From Ottowia sp. (GTDB lineage Bacteria; Pseudomonadota; Gammaproteobacteria; Burkholderiales; Burkholderiaceae_C): DNA of 30,030 nucleotides. The stretch is from NCBI GenBank assembly GCA_023228705.1, contig JALOAS010000031.1, positions 1-30,030 on the forward strand, written 5' to 3'. Positions 8,729-16,845 of this stretch are shown here, one piece after another (within the stretch, counting starts at the first letter, position 1; each line of letters begins with the position of its first letter). The notes under the pieces were generated by a model, which did no database searches, had not been told where the DNA came from, and worked only from the letters and a program-made list of their open reading frames with translations. The position numbers and the translations under genes were made by a program.

Positions 8729-9198
8729 GGATGAACACCACCCGGGAATTCGGGGCCGATCTTGAACACGCCGCTGGCACGGGCGCAGGGCACGCCGTCG
8801 GCCGTGACCAGGCCTTGCGCAAACACCAGTCTGCGCGTGGCGCGCAGCAGCTCGCCCGTGCCCTCCAGCCAGCAGCCCAGCGGCGCCGGCGCCAGATAGT
8901 CGATCTGCAGACTGATCGTGGGCAAGAAGCGGTGTCCCACCTCCGGACTCTTGTGGTGCACCGAAAGCGGCAAGAGCATGTCGCAAAAGGTCGCCGTCAT
9001 GCCGCCGTGCATGTTGCCCATGGGGTTGACATGGCGCTGTTGCACGCGCAGCCCCAGTTTCACGACCTCGCCCTCGTGATACAGATACAGCGGCCCGTTG
9101 ACGCCCATGAACGGGCCGCCCGCCTCAAGCGGGCGGAAGCCGGGCGGGACCGCAGGCGGCAATGTGTTGGTGTCTGGGGTTGCCGTCTGGTGGTACAA
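8725..9198 (-). CDS. PaaI-type hotdog thioesterase
   Basis: Small acyl-CoA thioesterase-like protein (about 157 residues) with a single hotdog fold; the substrate is unknown. The core motif RHVNPMGNMHGGMTATFCDMLL is the PaaI/YbgC-type N-x-x-G-x-x-H-G-G helix, including the conserved Asn, His-Gly-Gly and an Asp in the helix. It is preceded by GPFMGVNGPLYLY, a common lead-in of this branch. The start is uncertain. No in-frame ATG exists before the conserved region, and a TTG at 9198 has CGGAG at suitable distance, while another TTG at 9231 has no ribosome site. The stop overlaps the start of the MurU-like gene by four bases. The M20 homologue gene ends 44-77 bases upstream on the same strand, so all five genes may be one transcript. 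Confidence 0.85.
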   Translation of the reverse strand: MYHQTATPDTNTLPPAVPPGFRPLEAGGPFMGVNGPLYLYHEGEVVKLGLRVQQRHVNPMGNMHGGMTATFCDMLLPLSVHHKSPEVGHRFLPTISLQIDYLAPAPLGCWLEGTGELLRATRRLVFAQGLVTADGVPCARASGVFKIGPEFPGGVHP

Positions 9199-9275
9199 GG
9201 TGGCGCTCCGGAATGATGAAAACCGCGCCAAGCTTAACTCAGTGGTCGGGCGGTCGCCGGGCCCATGCGCCGGGA

Positions 9276-10544
9276 TCAGCGGCCCGCGCCGATCTCCTGC
9301 AGCAGCCGCATCGTCAGGTACAGCCGCGGCACGATGGAATCGGCATCGGCGTATTCATCGTGCGCGTGGTAGCCGGCGCCGGCCAGTCCCAGGCCCGCGA
9401 CCACGGCGGCCTGGCCCGACTGCGCGGAAAACGCGGCGTCGGTGCCGATGCGGGCCATGGGCACCAGCGTCAGCTTAAGGTCCAGCTCCCTGTAGATGGC
9501 CTGCGCTTTTTCAGCCAGCGCGCGACTCTCGTTTGTGGCCTGGTACAGGGGCCGGAGCATGTCCAGCTTGACCGAGACTTCAGTGCCGGGCACCATTTGG
9601 CCACCCTGCACCTGCGTCTTGAGCGCGGCGGCCAGCGCCTTGTCGGCACCCGCTTCGGTGATGCGCACATCGGCCACGGCATGCGCGCTGGCCGGGACCT
9701 GGCCGGACGGGTTGCCGTCGGTTTGTGCCACCGTCCACTGCAGGCTCGCGCCGTCCACCTGCGTGGCGATGTCCCGCGTGGCCAGCAGCTGCTGCGCCAG
9801 CTCGTACAGCGCGTTGCGCCCTTCGCTGGGCGCGTCGCCGGCGTGCGCGGCCTGGCCGGTGACCTCAAGCCGCGCGTTGCCGACGCCGGCGGCGCCCAGC
9901 AGCAGGGTATGGCTGGCTGCATCCGCACCGACGGCGCCGGGCTCGAACGAGAGCACGACGTCGTGCCGGCTGGCCAGATCGGCAATCAGGTCCCTGGAGC
10001 CGGGCGAGCCGACCTCATGGTCCGGATTCACGAGCACCGTGACGGTGTCAAAGTCGCTCCAGTTGGTGGCCCGGGCCATGTGCAGGGCACCCAGCATCAG
10101 CGCCAGCCCGCCCTTGTCGTCGGCGCTGCCGGGGCCTTGGATGCGGTTGCCGTCCACCTTGTACGGCTGCTCGTCCAGGATGCCCGGCCCGTACACGGTA
10201 TCCATATATCCCTGCAGCATGATTCTGGCGCTGCCGCTGCCGTGAATGGTGGCGACCAGGATGTCGGCGCCAACACCTGCAGTGGCCTGGTGGCGCTCAA
10301 CCTGCATGCCCAGCGCCTGCAGGCGTGCCTCCAGCACGTCGGCCATCTGCGCCAGGCCGGCTGGCTGCCTGCTCCCCGACTCGATCCGCACCAGTTCGCC
10401 GAGCTGCTCGATCACGGCCGGTTGCATCTGTTCGGCCAGTTCAACCAGGGCCTGCTGGGGCATGGCGTGCGCTGCTGCCGCAAGCGCCAGGCCGCAGACC
10501 AGCGCCAGGATGCGCGAAATGAAGTGCCATGGAGAAAAACGCAT
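9276..10544 (-). CDS. M20 family metallopeptidase homologue (carboxypeptidase G2-like), exported, with substituted active-site positions
   Basis: Predicted secreted or periplasmic M20 peptidase homologue of 422 residues, closest in remembered sequence to glutamate carboxypeptidase (CPG2), which cleaves C-terminal glutamate from folates. Residues 1-27 form a signal peptide ending AHA. Recognisable motifs are GPGSADDKGG (metal Asp142), SFEPG (metal Glu201), GNPSGQVPASA, RIGTDAAF and GYHAHDEY (metal His393). Two key positions differ: the usual G-H-x-D-T-V reads GYMDTV (Tyr113 for the metal-binding His), and the usual D-E-E reads DHE (His176 for the general-base Glu). Asp115 and Glu177 are kept. 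ATG at 10544 has GGAGG eight bases before it. Whether it is an active peptidase is therefore doubtful. It is divergent from tkt. Confidence 0.85.
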   Translation of the reverse strand: MRFSPWHFISRILALVCGLALAAAAHAMPQQALVELAEQMQPAVIEQLGELVRIESGSRQPAGLAQMADVLEARLQALGMQVERHQATAGVGADILVATIHGSGSARIMLQGYMDTVYGPGILDEQPYKVDGNRIQGPGSADDKGGLALMLGALHMARATNWSDFDTVTVLVNPDHEVGSPGSRDLIADLASRHDVVLSFEPGAVGADAASHTLLLGAAGVGNARLEVTGQAAHAGDAPSEGRNALYELAQQLLATRDIATQVDGASLQWTVAQTDGNPSGQVPASAHAVADVRITEAGADKALAAALKTQVQGGQMVPGTEVSVKLDMLRPLYQATNESRALAEKAQAIYRELDLKLTLVPMARIGTDAAFSAQSGQAAVVAGLGLAGAGYHAHDEYADADSIVPRLYLTMRLLQEIGAGR

Positions 10545-10672
10545 GTCCGTGCCTCCGGGTTGTGTTTGCCATCAGGATGGCTCATGTTTAACACAGGGCG
10601 CGGCACTGTGCTGCGGATTGCGCAGGATCGGGTCCATGTCCGCGCCGCTCCGGAGGGGCGCAGGGCGCCGTT

Positions 10673-10678
10673 TAGAAT
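10673..10678 (+). promoter_or_regulatory. Candidate -10 element for tkt
   Basis: TAGAAT, 40 bases before the tkt ATG, in an otherwise GC-rich 173-base divergent spacer, matches a sigma-70 -10 box in four of six positions or better. No good -35 box is seen at the right distance, so this is tentative. Confidence 0.35.
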
Positions 10679-10717
10679 CTCAAGGTTGTCCCCGACCCAT
10701 CGTCCCGGAGTTCCCAG

Positions 10718-12784
10718 ATGTCCCAACCCACCCGCATGGCGCATGCGATCCGTGCGCTTGCCATGGACGCCGTGCAGAAAGCCAAGTCCGGCCACCCCGG
10801 CGCCCCCATGGGCATGGCCGAAATGGCGGTGGCATTGTGGACCCAGCACCTCAAGCACAACCCGGCCAGCCCCGGCTGGATGGACCGCGACCGCTTTGTC
10901 CTCTCCAACGGGCACGGCTCCATGCTGCTGTACGCACTGCTGCACCTGAGCGGCTACAACCTGCCCCTGTCCGAGCTGCAGGACTTCCGCCAGCTGGGCA
11001 GCAAGACCCCCGGGCATCCGGAATGGGGCCTGACACCGGGCGTGGAAACCACCACCGGGCCGCTGGGGCAGGGCCTGGCCAACGCCGTGGGCATGGCGCT
11101 GGCCGAAAAGCTGCTGGCCGCCGAGTTCAACCGCGAGGGCCATGCCATCGTCGACCACCACACTTGGGTCTTTGTGGGCGACGGCTGCCTGATGGAAGGC
11201 ATCAGCCACGAGGCCTGCGCGCTGGCCGGCGCCTGGAAGCTGGACAAGCTGGTGGCGCTGTACGACGACAACGGGATCAGCATAGACGGGCAGGTGGCGC
11301 CCTGGTTCGTCGACGACGTGGCGGGCCGCTTCGCCGCGTACCGCTGGAACGTGATCGGCCCCATCAATGGCCACGACGTGGACGCGGTGGACCAGGCGCT
11401 GGCACAGGCCCGGCAAGCCACGGGCAAGCCCACGCTGATCATCTGCAAGACGCACATAGGCAAGGGGGCACCGACCAAGCAGGGCACCGCCGACGCGCAC
11501 GGGGCGCCGCTGGGCGAAGAAGAAATCGCCGCCACGCGCAAGCAGATCGGCTGGCCGCATGCCCCGTTTGAAATTCCGGACGACGTCTACGCCGACTGGG
11601 ATGCGCGGGCCGCCGGCGCGCAGCGGCAGGCCGACTGGGACGCGCGCTTTGCCGCGTACAAGAAAGACCACCCCCGACTCGCCGGCGAGCTGGCGCGGCG
11701 CATGGCCGGCATCCTGCCGGGCGACTTCTCGCGCGTGGTGTCTGACATGCTGGACGAGGCCTTTGAGAAGCGGGAAGCCATGGCCAGCCGCAAGGCCAGC
11801 CAGCGCATGCTCGAGCACCTGACCGCCGCCCTGCCCGAGCTGCTGGGCGGCAGCGCCGACCTGACCGGCTCCAACCTCACCGAGACCGCCAGCACGCCGC
11901 CGCTGCGCTTTGAGGACAGCGGCGCCGTCGTCATGACCGACGCGCAGCAGGGCGACGGCGCCGAATCCGCGCCCCGGCCCGGGCGGCACATCAATTACGG
12001 CGTGCGCGAGTTTGGCATGACCGCCATCATGAACGGCATTGCGCTGCACGGCGGCTTCATTCCGTACGGCGGCACCTTCCTCACCTTCAGCGACTACAGC
12101 CGCAACGCCATCCGCATGGCCTCGCTCATGCAGCAGCGCGTGATCCTGGTTTTCACGCACGACTCCATAGGACTGGGCGAGGACGGGCCCACGCACCAGC
12201 CCGTGGAGCAGGCGGCCAGCCTGCGGCTGATCCCGGGGCTGGACGTGTGGCGCCCGGCCGACACCACCGAGACCGGATACGCTTGGGCCGCCGCGCTGCA
12301 AAGCCGCAACCGGCCCACGGCGCTGCTGCTGAGCCGGCAGGCCCTGCCGCACCTGAAAAAGCGCAGCGAGGCCTACGTGGAGCGCGGCGGCTACGTGCTG
12401 AGCGAGCCGCGCAACGCCGGGCTGGACCAAAGAGCGCAGGCCATCCTGATTGCCACCGGCTCCGAAGTGGGCCTGGCCGTGCAGGCACAAAAGCTGCTGG
12501 CCGACAAAGGCACCGCGGTACGCGTGGTATCCATGCCCAGCACCAGCGTCTTTGATCGCCAGGATGCAGACTATCAGCAAGCCGTGCTGCCGCCGGGCGT
12601 GCCGCGCATCGCCGTTGAAATGGGCGTCACGGACGGCTGGTGGAAATACGGCTGCGCCGGCGTCGTCGGCATGAACCGCTTTGGGGAATCGGCGCCGGCC
12701 GGCCAGCTGCTGGCGCATTTCGGCTTTACTGCAGAACACGTGGCCCAGGCCGTGCAAACCGTGCTGGGGCAACAGGGAGATTGA
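10718..12784 (+). CDS. tkt: Transketolase
   Basis: Thiamine diphosphate-dependent transketolase of 688 residues (family usually 660-690). It transfers two-carbon units between sugar phosphates in the pentose phosphate pathway, and in the Calvin cycle where present. The pyrophosphate-binding domain shows GHPGAPMGMAEMA, LSNGHGSMLLYALLHLSGY and GDGCLMEGISHEA...YDDNGISIDG (the G-D-G...N-N-type ThDP/Mg site). The pyrimidine domain shows GVREFGMTAIMNGIALHGG with the conserved catalytic Glu, followed by YGGTFLTFSDYSRNAIR, and the C-terminal domain has IATGSEVGLAVQA. ATG at 10718 is preceded by GGAG at about eight bases. The gap gene starts two codons or less after its stop, forming a tkt-gap operon of the kind common in Burkholderiales. 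Confidence 0.96.
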   Translation: MSQPTRMAHAIRALAMDAVQKAKSGHPGAPMGMAEMAVALWTQHLKHNPASPGWMDRDRFVLSNGHGSMLLYALLHLSGYNLPLSELQDFRQLGSKTPGHPEWGLTPGVETTTGPLGQGLANAVGMALAEKLLAAEFNREGHAIVDHHTWVFVGDGCLMEGISHEACALAGAWKLDKLVALYDDNGISIDGQVAPWFVDDVAGRFAAYRWNVIGPINGHDVDAVDQALAQARQATGKPTLIICKTHIGKGAPTKQGTADAHGAPLGEEEIAATRKQIGWPHAPFEIPDDVYADWDARAAGAQRQADWDARFAAYKKDHPRLAGELARRMAGILPGDFSRVVSDMLDEAFEKREAMASRKASQRMLEHLTAALPELLGGSADLTGSNLTETASTPPLRFEDSGAVVMTDAQQGDGAESAPRPGRHINYGVREFGMTAIMNGIALHGGFIPYGGTFLTFSDYSRNAIRMASLMQQRVILVFTHDSIGLGEDGPTHQPVEQAASLRLIPGLDVWRPADTTETGYAWAAALQSRNRPTALLLSRQALPHLKKRSEAYVERGGYVLSEPRNAGLDQRAQAILIATGSEVGLAVQAQKLLADKGTAVRVVSMPSTSVFDRQDADYQQAVLPPGVPRIAVEMGVTDGWWKYGCAGVVGMNRFGESAPAGQLLAHFGFTAEHVAQAVQTVLGQQGD

Positions 12785-12785
12785 C

Positions 12786-13778
12786 ATGAGCATCCGCATA
12801 GGCATCAATGGCTTTGGACGCATAGGCCGCGGCGTGTTCCGCGCCGCGCTGCAAAACCACCCCGATATGGAAATCGTGGCGTTCAACGGCACGCAGCAGC
12901 CCGACCACATGGCCTGGCTGCTGCAGCACGACACGGTCTTTGGCCGCCTTGGCCAGGACGTCTCGGCCAGCGAGCAGGAGCTGGTGGTCGGCGACAAGCG
13001 CATCCGCCGCATGTGCGAGCGCGATCCGGCCCGGCTGGACTGGAGCGGCGTGGACATCGTCATCGAGTGCACGGGTCTGTTCCTGACGCGCGAGTCCACG
13101 CAACCGCACCTGGACGCGGGCGCCGGCAAGGTCATGCTCAGCGCACCGAGCAAGGACGCGACGCCCATGTTCGTGTACGGCGTCAACCACGGCGCCTACG
13201 CTGGCGAGGACGTCATCAGCAACGCCAGCTGCACCACCAATTGCCTGGCGCCGGTGGCCAAGGTGCTGCACGACAAGTGGCGCATCAAGCGCGGCCTCAT
13301 GACCACGGTGCACGCGGTCACCGCGTCGCAAAAGACGGTGGACGGCACCAACCACAAGAACTGGCGCCTGGGCCGCAGCGGCCTGGCCAACCTCATCCCC
13401 AGCACCACGGGAGCGGCGAAGGCCGTGGGCCGCGTCATGCCCGAGCTGGCCGGGCGCCTCACCGGCATGAGCCTGCGCGTGCCGGTGGTCAACGTGTCGG
13501 TGGTGGCCCTCACGGTCGAGCTGGAGCAGGCCGCCGGCTACGACGCCATCTGCGCCGAGATGAAGGCGCAGGCCGAGGGTGCGCTCAAGGGCGTGCTGGC
13601 CTACACCGACGCACCGGCGGTCTCCAGCGACTTCATGCTGGACGCGCATTCGGCCATTTTTGACGCGGGCGCCGGGCTGGCGCTGGACGAGACCTTCGTC
13701 AAGCTGGTGGCCTGGTACGATAACGAATGGGGTTACTCCAACCGCTGCCTGGACATGGCGCGGGTGATGGCCGGATGA
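12786..13778 (+). CDS. gap: Glyceraldehyde-3-phosphate dehydrogenase, type I, with atypical coenzyme-site residue
   Basis: Cytoplasmic GAPDH of 330 residues that oxidises glyceraldehyde-3-phosphate to 1,3-bisphosphoglycerate. Seen: Rossmann motif INGFGRIGRG (7-16), active-site SNASCTTNCLAP with Cys149, His176 in TVHAVTASQKTVDG, the phosphate-site segment IPSTTGAAKAVGRVMPEL and WYDNEWGYSNR near the C-terminus. The start ATG at 12786 is one base after the tkt stop, so translation is probably coupled. Unusual: the Asp that normally follows Asn34 and grips the NAD adenosine ribose is Gly35 (VAFNGTQQ instead of VAIND-type). The highly conserved S-V-V-D-L-T reads SVVALT. The enzyme class is not in doubt, but the coenzyme preference may be altered. 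Confidence 0.94.
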   Translation: MSIRIGINGFGRIGRGVFRAALQNHPDMEIVAFNGTQQPDHMAWLLQHDTVFGRLGQDVSASEQELVVGDKRIRRMCERDPARLDWSGVDIVIECTGLFLTRESTQPHLDAGAGKVMLSAPSKDATPMFVYGVNHGAYAGEDVISNASCTTNCLAPVAKVLHDKWRIKRGLMTTVHAVTASQKTVDGTNHKNWRLGRSGLANLIPSTTGAAKAVGRVMPELAGRLTGMSLRVPVVNVSVVALTVELEQAAGYDAICAEMKAQAEGALKGVLAYTDAPAVSSDFMLDAHSAIFDAGAGLALDETFVKLVAWYDNEWGYSNRCLDMARVMAG

Positions 13779-13780
13779 GG

Positions 13781-13800
13781 TTGAGGTTGAGCGTCCTCAA
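13781..13800. terminator. Candidate bidirectional hairpin between gap and the M48 gene
   Basis: TTGAGG (13781-13786) and CCTCAA (13795-13800) are perfect 6-bp arms around an eight-base loop, squeezed between the convergent stops of gap (13778) and the M48 protease (13797). There is no T-run, so terminator function is only inferred from position. The loop holds one TTGAGCG heptamer, the unit of the arrays elsewhere in this window. Confidence 0.4.
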
Positions 13801-15410
13801 TCCCACTCCTTCTCGTCGCGCTCCTGCTGCTTGAGACGCTCACGCGCGAGGTTGAGCCGCACGTCGACGATGCTGGCCTCGATGCGGTCGGCGGCACCGC
13901 CAGGCTGGTGCGAGAGGTCCTGCGCCGCGCGCAGGCGGTCGATGGCGCCAGCATAGTCCAGGCGGGCAAATTGCGCTTCGCCTTCGGCGCGGAGCGCAGC
14001 CACCTTGCGGCCCTGCGCGTCCAGTGCGCTGGCCAGCAACTGCCAGCCCGCCGCGTCCGCGCGATGCTCGCTGAGCCAGCCCTGCAGCGCAGACGCAGCC
14101 GGCCGGGCCTGCCCGGTTGCCAGCTGGGCGCGCGCCTTGAGAAAGAGCACTGCCCGACCGGCCTGTGCGCCCGTCACCGGCGGGCCAGCAGGCGGCGGCA
14201 ACTGCGACAGCAGCGCCAGCGCCTGCCCGGCCTGCCCGCCGCGCAGCGCCAGTTCCGCGCGCAGGAGCACGACCTGCCGGCTGCCCGCCGGGTCGTCCAC
14301 CCGCTGCTGCAGCCGCTGGGCAAACGCGGCGGCTGTGTCCGCATCACGCAGCTGCGCTGCTGCCAGCGCCGCTGCGTACAGAATGCCGGCCTGCTGCGCC
14401 GGCGCCAGCTTGTCAAAGTCGCTGCGCGCCGGTTCGGCCACCCAGCGCTGCAACCGGTCCACGCCGGGGCTGGCCAGCACGCGCGCCCGCGCGGCCATGA
14501 GCAGCGCCTCGACGTCGGGCGCTGCGTCAGCGCGCGGCGGCAGCCGGTGCTGGCGCTGCTGCATGTCGGCGATGCGCTCGGTCGTGAGCGGGTGCGTGCG
14601 CAGCCAGGGCCAGTCGCCGTTGTCGCTCAGGCGCGAGGCGGCCTGCAGTTTTTCAAACATGCTGACAAAGCCCTGCGGCGCAAATCCAGCCTGCGTCAGG
14701 ATGCCGTAGCCCACGCGGTCAGCCTCGCGCTCCATGCTGCGCGAAAAATTGAGCTGCTGCTGGATCAACGCCGCCTGCCCGCCCGTGGCCAGTGCCGCAC
14801 CAGCCTGGGGGTCCTGGCTGGCGGCCAGCGCGCCCAGCACCATCGCGGCAATCAGCAACGGCTGCTGGCGCTTCTGCTGGCCGATGAGCCGGGCGATGTG
14901 CCGCTGCGTCACGTGGCTGAGTTCGTGCGCCATCACCGACGCCAGCTCGTCACGCGAGCTCACCGTGGCAACCAGCCCCAGATTGAGCCCGAAGTAGCCA
15001 CCGGGCAGCGAAAACGCGTTGATGGTCCGGTCGCGCACCAGCACCACCGTCCAGGCAAAGTGATCGGCCACGTCCGCCGACATCTCGCCGCGCTCGCGCG
15101 CAGCGGCCAGCAGGCGCTGCCAGATGCCGTCCACGTACTCGGAGAGGATGGCGTCGTCCATGTACTCCGGGTCGCGGTAGACGTCGCGCATGACCAGGTC
15201 GCCCAGCTTGCGCTCGTCCAGCGCCGTGAGCTCGCCGGCGTCGCCCAGCGCCGGAAGTGCTGAAAAACCGCGGTCCTGCGCACGCAGCGCGGCCCCGGAA
15301 AGTCCCGCTGCCAGCACGAGCAGGCACGCCAGCACGGCCACCGCCAGCGGGCGGTGGCCAAGACGCAAGCCGCGGGCTGCACGACGCGCAATGCCGTTCA
15401 GCATACGCAT
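13797..15410 (-). CDS. M48 family metalloprotease with C-terminal TPR-like region (BepA/YfgC-like)
   Basis: Predicted periplasmic zinc protease and chaperone of 537 residues, resembling BepA (YfgC), which assists assembly or degradation of outer-membrane proteins such as LptD. An N-terminal membrane or signal segment (about 21-43) ends ALRAQD. The zinc site HELSH is at 162-166, followed by the Glu/Asp motif MEREADRVGYGIL, with the hydrophobic helix LIAAMVLGALAAS between. The C-terminal half is Ala/Leu/Gln-rich helical repeats like TPRs. The start is ATG at 15410 (another ATG two codons later); no strong ribosome site is visible, and a longer open extension runs antisense through moaC and is rejected. 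The gene is divergent from moaC (132-base spacer) and its stop is 18 bases from gap. Confidence 0.9.
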   Translation of the reverse strand: MRMLNGIARRAARGLRLGHRPLAVAVLACLLVLAAGLSGAALRAQDRGFSALPALGDAGELTALDERKLGDLVMRDVYRDPEYMDDAILSEYVDGIWQRLLAAARERGEMSADVADHFAWTVVLVRDRTINAFSLPGGYFGLNLGLVATVSSRDELASVMAHELSHVTQRHIARLIGQQKRQQPLLIAAMVLGALAASQDPQAGAALATGGQAALIQQQLNFSRSMEREADRVGYGILTQAGFAPQGFVSMFEKLQAASRLSDNGDWPWLRTHPLTTERIADMQQRQHRLPPRADAAPDVEALLMAARARVLASPGVDRLQRWVAEPARSDFDKLAPAQQAGILYAAALAAAQLRDADTAAAFAQRLQQRVDDPAGSRQVVLLRAELALRGGQAGQALALLSQLPPPAGPPVTGAQAGRAVLFLKARAQLATGQARPAASALQGWLSEHRADAAGWQLLASALDAQGRKVAALRAEGEAQFARLDYAGAIDRLRAAQDLSHQPGGAADRIEASIVDVRLNLARERLKQQERDEKEWD

Positions 15411-15519
15411 GCGGCGCAAGGGAATGGAACGCGATGGCTCATGGTCATATGATGCCCGATGGCGGCACGCGTTCCACGATAACCGCTGTCCGTGCGCGCC
15501 GCAAGCCGGCCGCCGCCTT

Positions 15520-15528
15520 TGATATGCT
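15520..15528 (+). promoter_or_regulatory. Candidate extended -10 element for moaC
   Basis: TGATATGCT contains TATGCT (15523-15528) preceded by the TG of an extended -10 box, only about 15 bases before the moaC ATG. If real, the leader would be very short. No clear -35 is present, which fits an extended -10 promoter. Confidence 0.35.
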
Positions 15529-15542
15529 TTTGCCTGCACACC

Positions 15543-16061
15543 ATGCCTGACACGCCATCCACCGATTCCCCGCTGACGCACTTCAACGCACAGGGGCATG
15601 CGCACATGGTCGACGTGGGCGCCAAGCCGGCAATGCAGCGGGTGGCGCGCGCGACCGGGCGCATCCTCATGCAGCCGGACACGCACGCGCTGGTCACCTC
15701 CGGCCAGGCCAGCAAGGGCGACGTGCTGGGCGTGGCGCGCATCGCCGGCATCATGGCCGCCAAGAAGACCAGCGAGCTGATCCCGCTGTGCCATCCGCTG
15801 GCGCTGACTCGCGTGGCCGTTGACTTCAACGTGGATGACCCCGACCATGGGACTGCCGGCGCCAGCATCGCCTGTACCGCCACGGTCCAGACCACCGGGC
15901 CCACGGGCGTTGAAATGGAAGCGCTCACGGCCGTGCAGGTGGCGCTGTTGACCATCTACGACATGTGCAAGGCCGTGGATCGCGGCATGACCATGACCGA
16001 CATCCGGCTGCTGGAGAAGCAGGGCGGCAAGTCCGGCCACTGGCGCGCGCCCCGCGCCTGA
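15543..16061 (+). CDS. moaC: Cyclic pyranopterin monophosphate synthase MoaC
   Basis: Second enzyme of molybdenum cofactor biosynthesis: converts the MoaA product 3',8-cyclo-dihydro-GTP into cyclic pyranopterin monophosphate. 172 residues, slightly longer than the typical 160. Family blocks are clear: F-N-A-x-G-x-A-H-M-V-D-V near the N-terminus, the KKTSELIPLCHPL block, TGPTGVEMEALTAV and IYDMCKAVDRGM containing the catalytic Lys and Asp. ATG at 15543 (MPDTPS) is chosen over an upstream extension of 17 codons that lies in the promoter region. The Shine-Dalgarno is weak. It is divergent from the M48 protease gene and convergent with the FHA gene (40-base gap). Other moa/moe genes are not in the window. 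Confidence 0.95.
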   Translation: MPDTPSTDSPLTHFNAQGHAHMVDVGAKPAMQRVARATGRILMQPDTHALVTSGQASKGDVLGVARIAGIMAAKKTSELIPLCHPLALTRVAVDFNVDDPDHGTAGASIACTATVQTTGPTGVEMEALTAVQVALLTIYDMCKAVDRGMTMTDIRLLEKQGGKSGHWRAPRA

Positions 16062-16100
16062 CACCGCGCGCGTCGGCGGGCCACCGGGCCGGGACCGGCG

Positions 16101-16682
16101 CTATTCTTCTTCGTAGATCATCTGCGTCGAGCCTATGTTGACCTGGTCGCCGTGGCAGAGCAGGATGGGGCCATCGGCAACCGAGACGCCATTGACCTCG
16201 GGAATCAGGTCCCCCTCGACCCAGGCCAGCTGGTAGCCCTGCCGCTTGCGCGTGATGGAAACCACGGAGCCGCCGCGCTTGCCCAGCGTGATGACCGGCT
16301 TGGTCAATTGCAGCGTGCGGTTCTTGGCGTCGCCGCTGAGCACGCGCAAGCGCGCCGGCCTGCCACCGGCCGCATGCTCCGCAGGCGCGACCGGGTCGTC
16401 GTCAAAGTACTGCGCCTCGTACTTGCCGATCTCGATGATGTCGTTGGAGACCACCTCCTGGCGCTGTATGCGCACGCCGTTGACGTAGGTGCCGTTGGTG
16501 CTGCCCAGGTCCTCGATGACGATGCGACCCTCCGCAACCTGGACCACCGCGTGCTCGCCGCTGGCCGTGGGGTGCTCGAGCACGATGTCGTTGTACGGAC
16601 GCCGTCCAATCGTCGTGCGGCCCGGGCCCAGCGCCACTTCCTTGACCATCGCAGCATTGAGTGAAATCACCAGTCGGGGCAT
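16101..16682 (-). CDS. FHA domain protein (two FHA-like halves)
   Basis: Cytoplasmic 193-residue protein expected to bind phosphothreonine peptides. Residues about 4-92 form a canonical FHA domain: TIGRRPYNDI (Gly-Arg), TASGEHAVV (Ser and His), LGSTNGTYVNG (Asn). Each phospho-binding residue is present. Residues about 110-190 (LRVLSGDAKNRTLQLTKPVITLGKRG, then NGVSVADGPILLCHGDQVNIG) look like a second, degenerate FHA-like fold with TLGKRG in place of the first motif and NGV/DGDxI-like strands at its end. ATG at 16682; the ribosome site is weak. A TerC-family gene lies 163 bases upstream on the same strand. No Ser/Thr kinase or phosphatase gene is in the window, so partners are unknown. Confidence 0.87.
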   Translation of the reverse strand: MPRLVISLNAAMVKEVALGPGRTTIGRRPYNDIVLEHPTASGEHAVVQVAEGRIVIEDLGSTNGTYVNGVRIQRQEVVSNDIIEIGKYEAQYFDDDPVAPAEHAAGGRPARLRVLSGDAKNRTLQLTKPVITLGKRGGSVVSITRKRQGYQLAWVEGDLIPEVNGVSVADGPILLCHGDQVNIGSTQMIYEEE

Positions 16683-16845
16683 GCCTGTTCTTCGTGTACG
16701 TCAGCGGCTGCCGGCTCGCTTGCGCAAGCGCGGGCAGACGGTACCGGGCGAGGCGGATCGTATCAGACCGTCTCGGTCCGTATTATGACTGCAGCCACAC
16801 GTTTCGGCGCAAGGCGTCACAACGCGGCCCGCAGCCGGCGCGACG

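Noticed and set aside
8729..8986. Longer N-terminus for the MurU-like protein
   Set aside because: It lies wholly inside the thioesterase gene in another frame, and the nucleotidyltransferase signature begins directly after the GTG at 8728.
10412..13186. Minus-strand open frame of 924 codons across tkt and gap
   Set aside because: Antisense to two certain housekeeping genes and without recognisable motifs.
15411..16064. Longer N-terminus for the M48 protease
   Set aside because: The extension is antisense to the whole of moaC and lacks similarity; a proper membrane segment follows the ATG at 15410.
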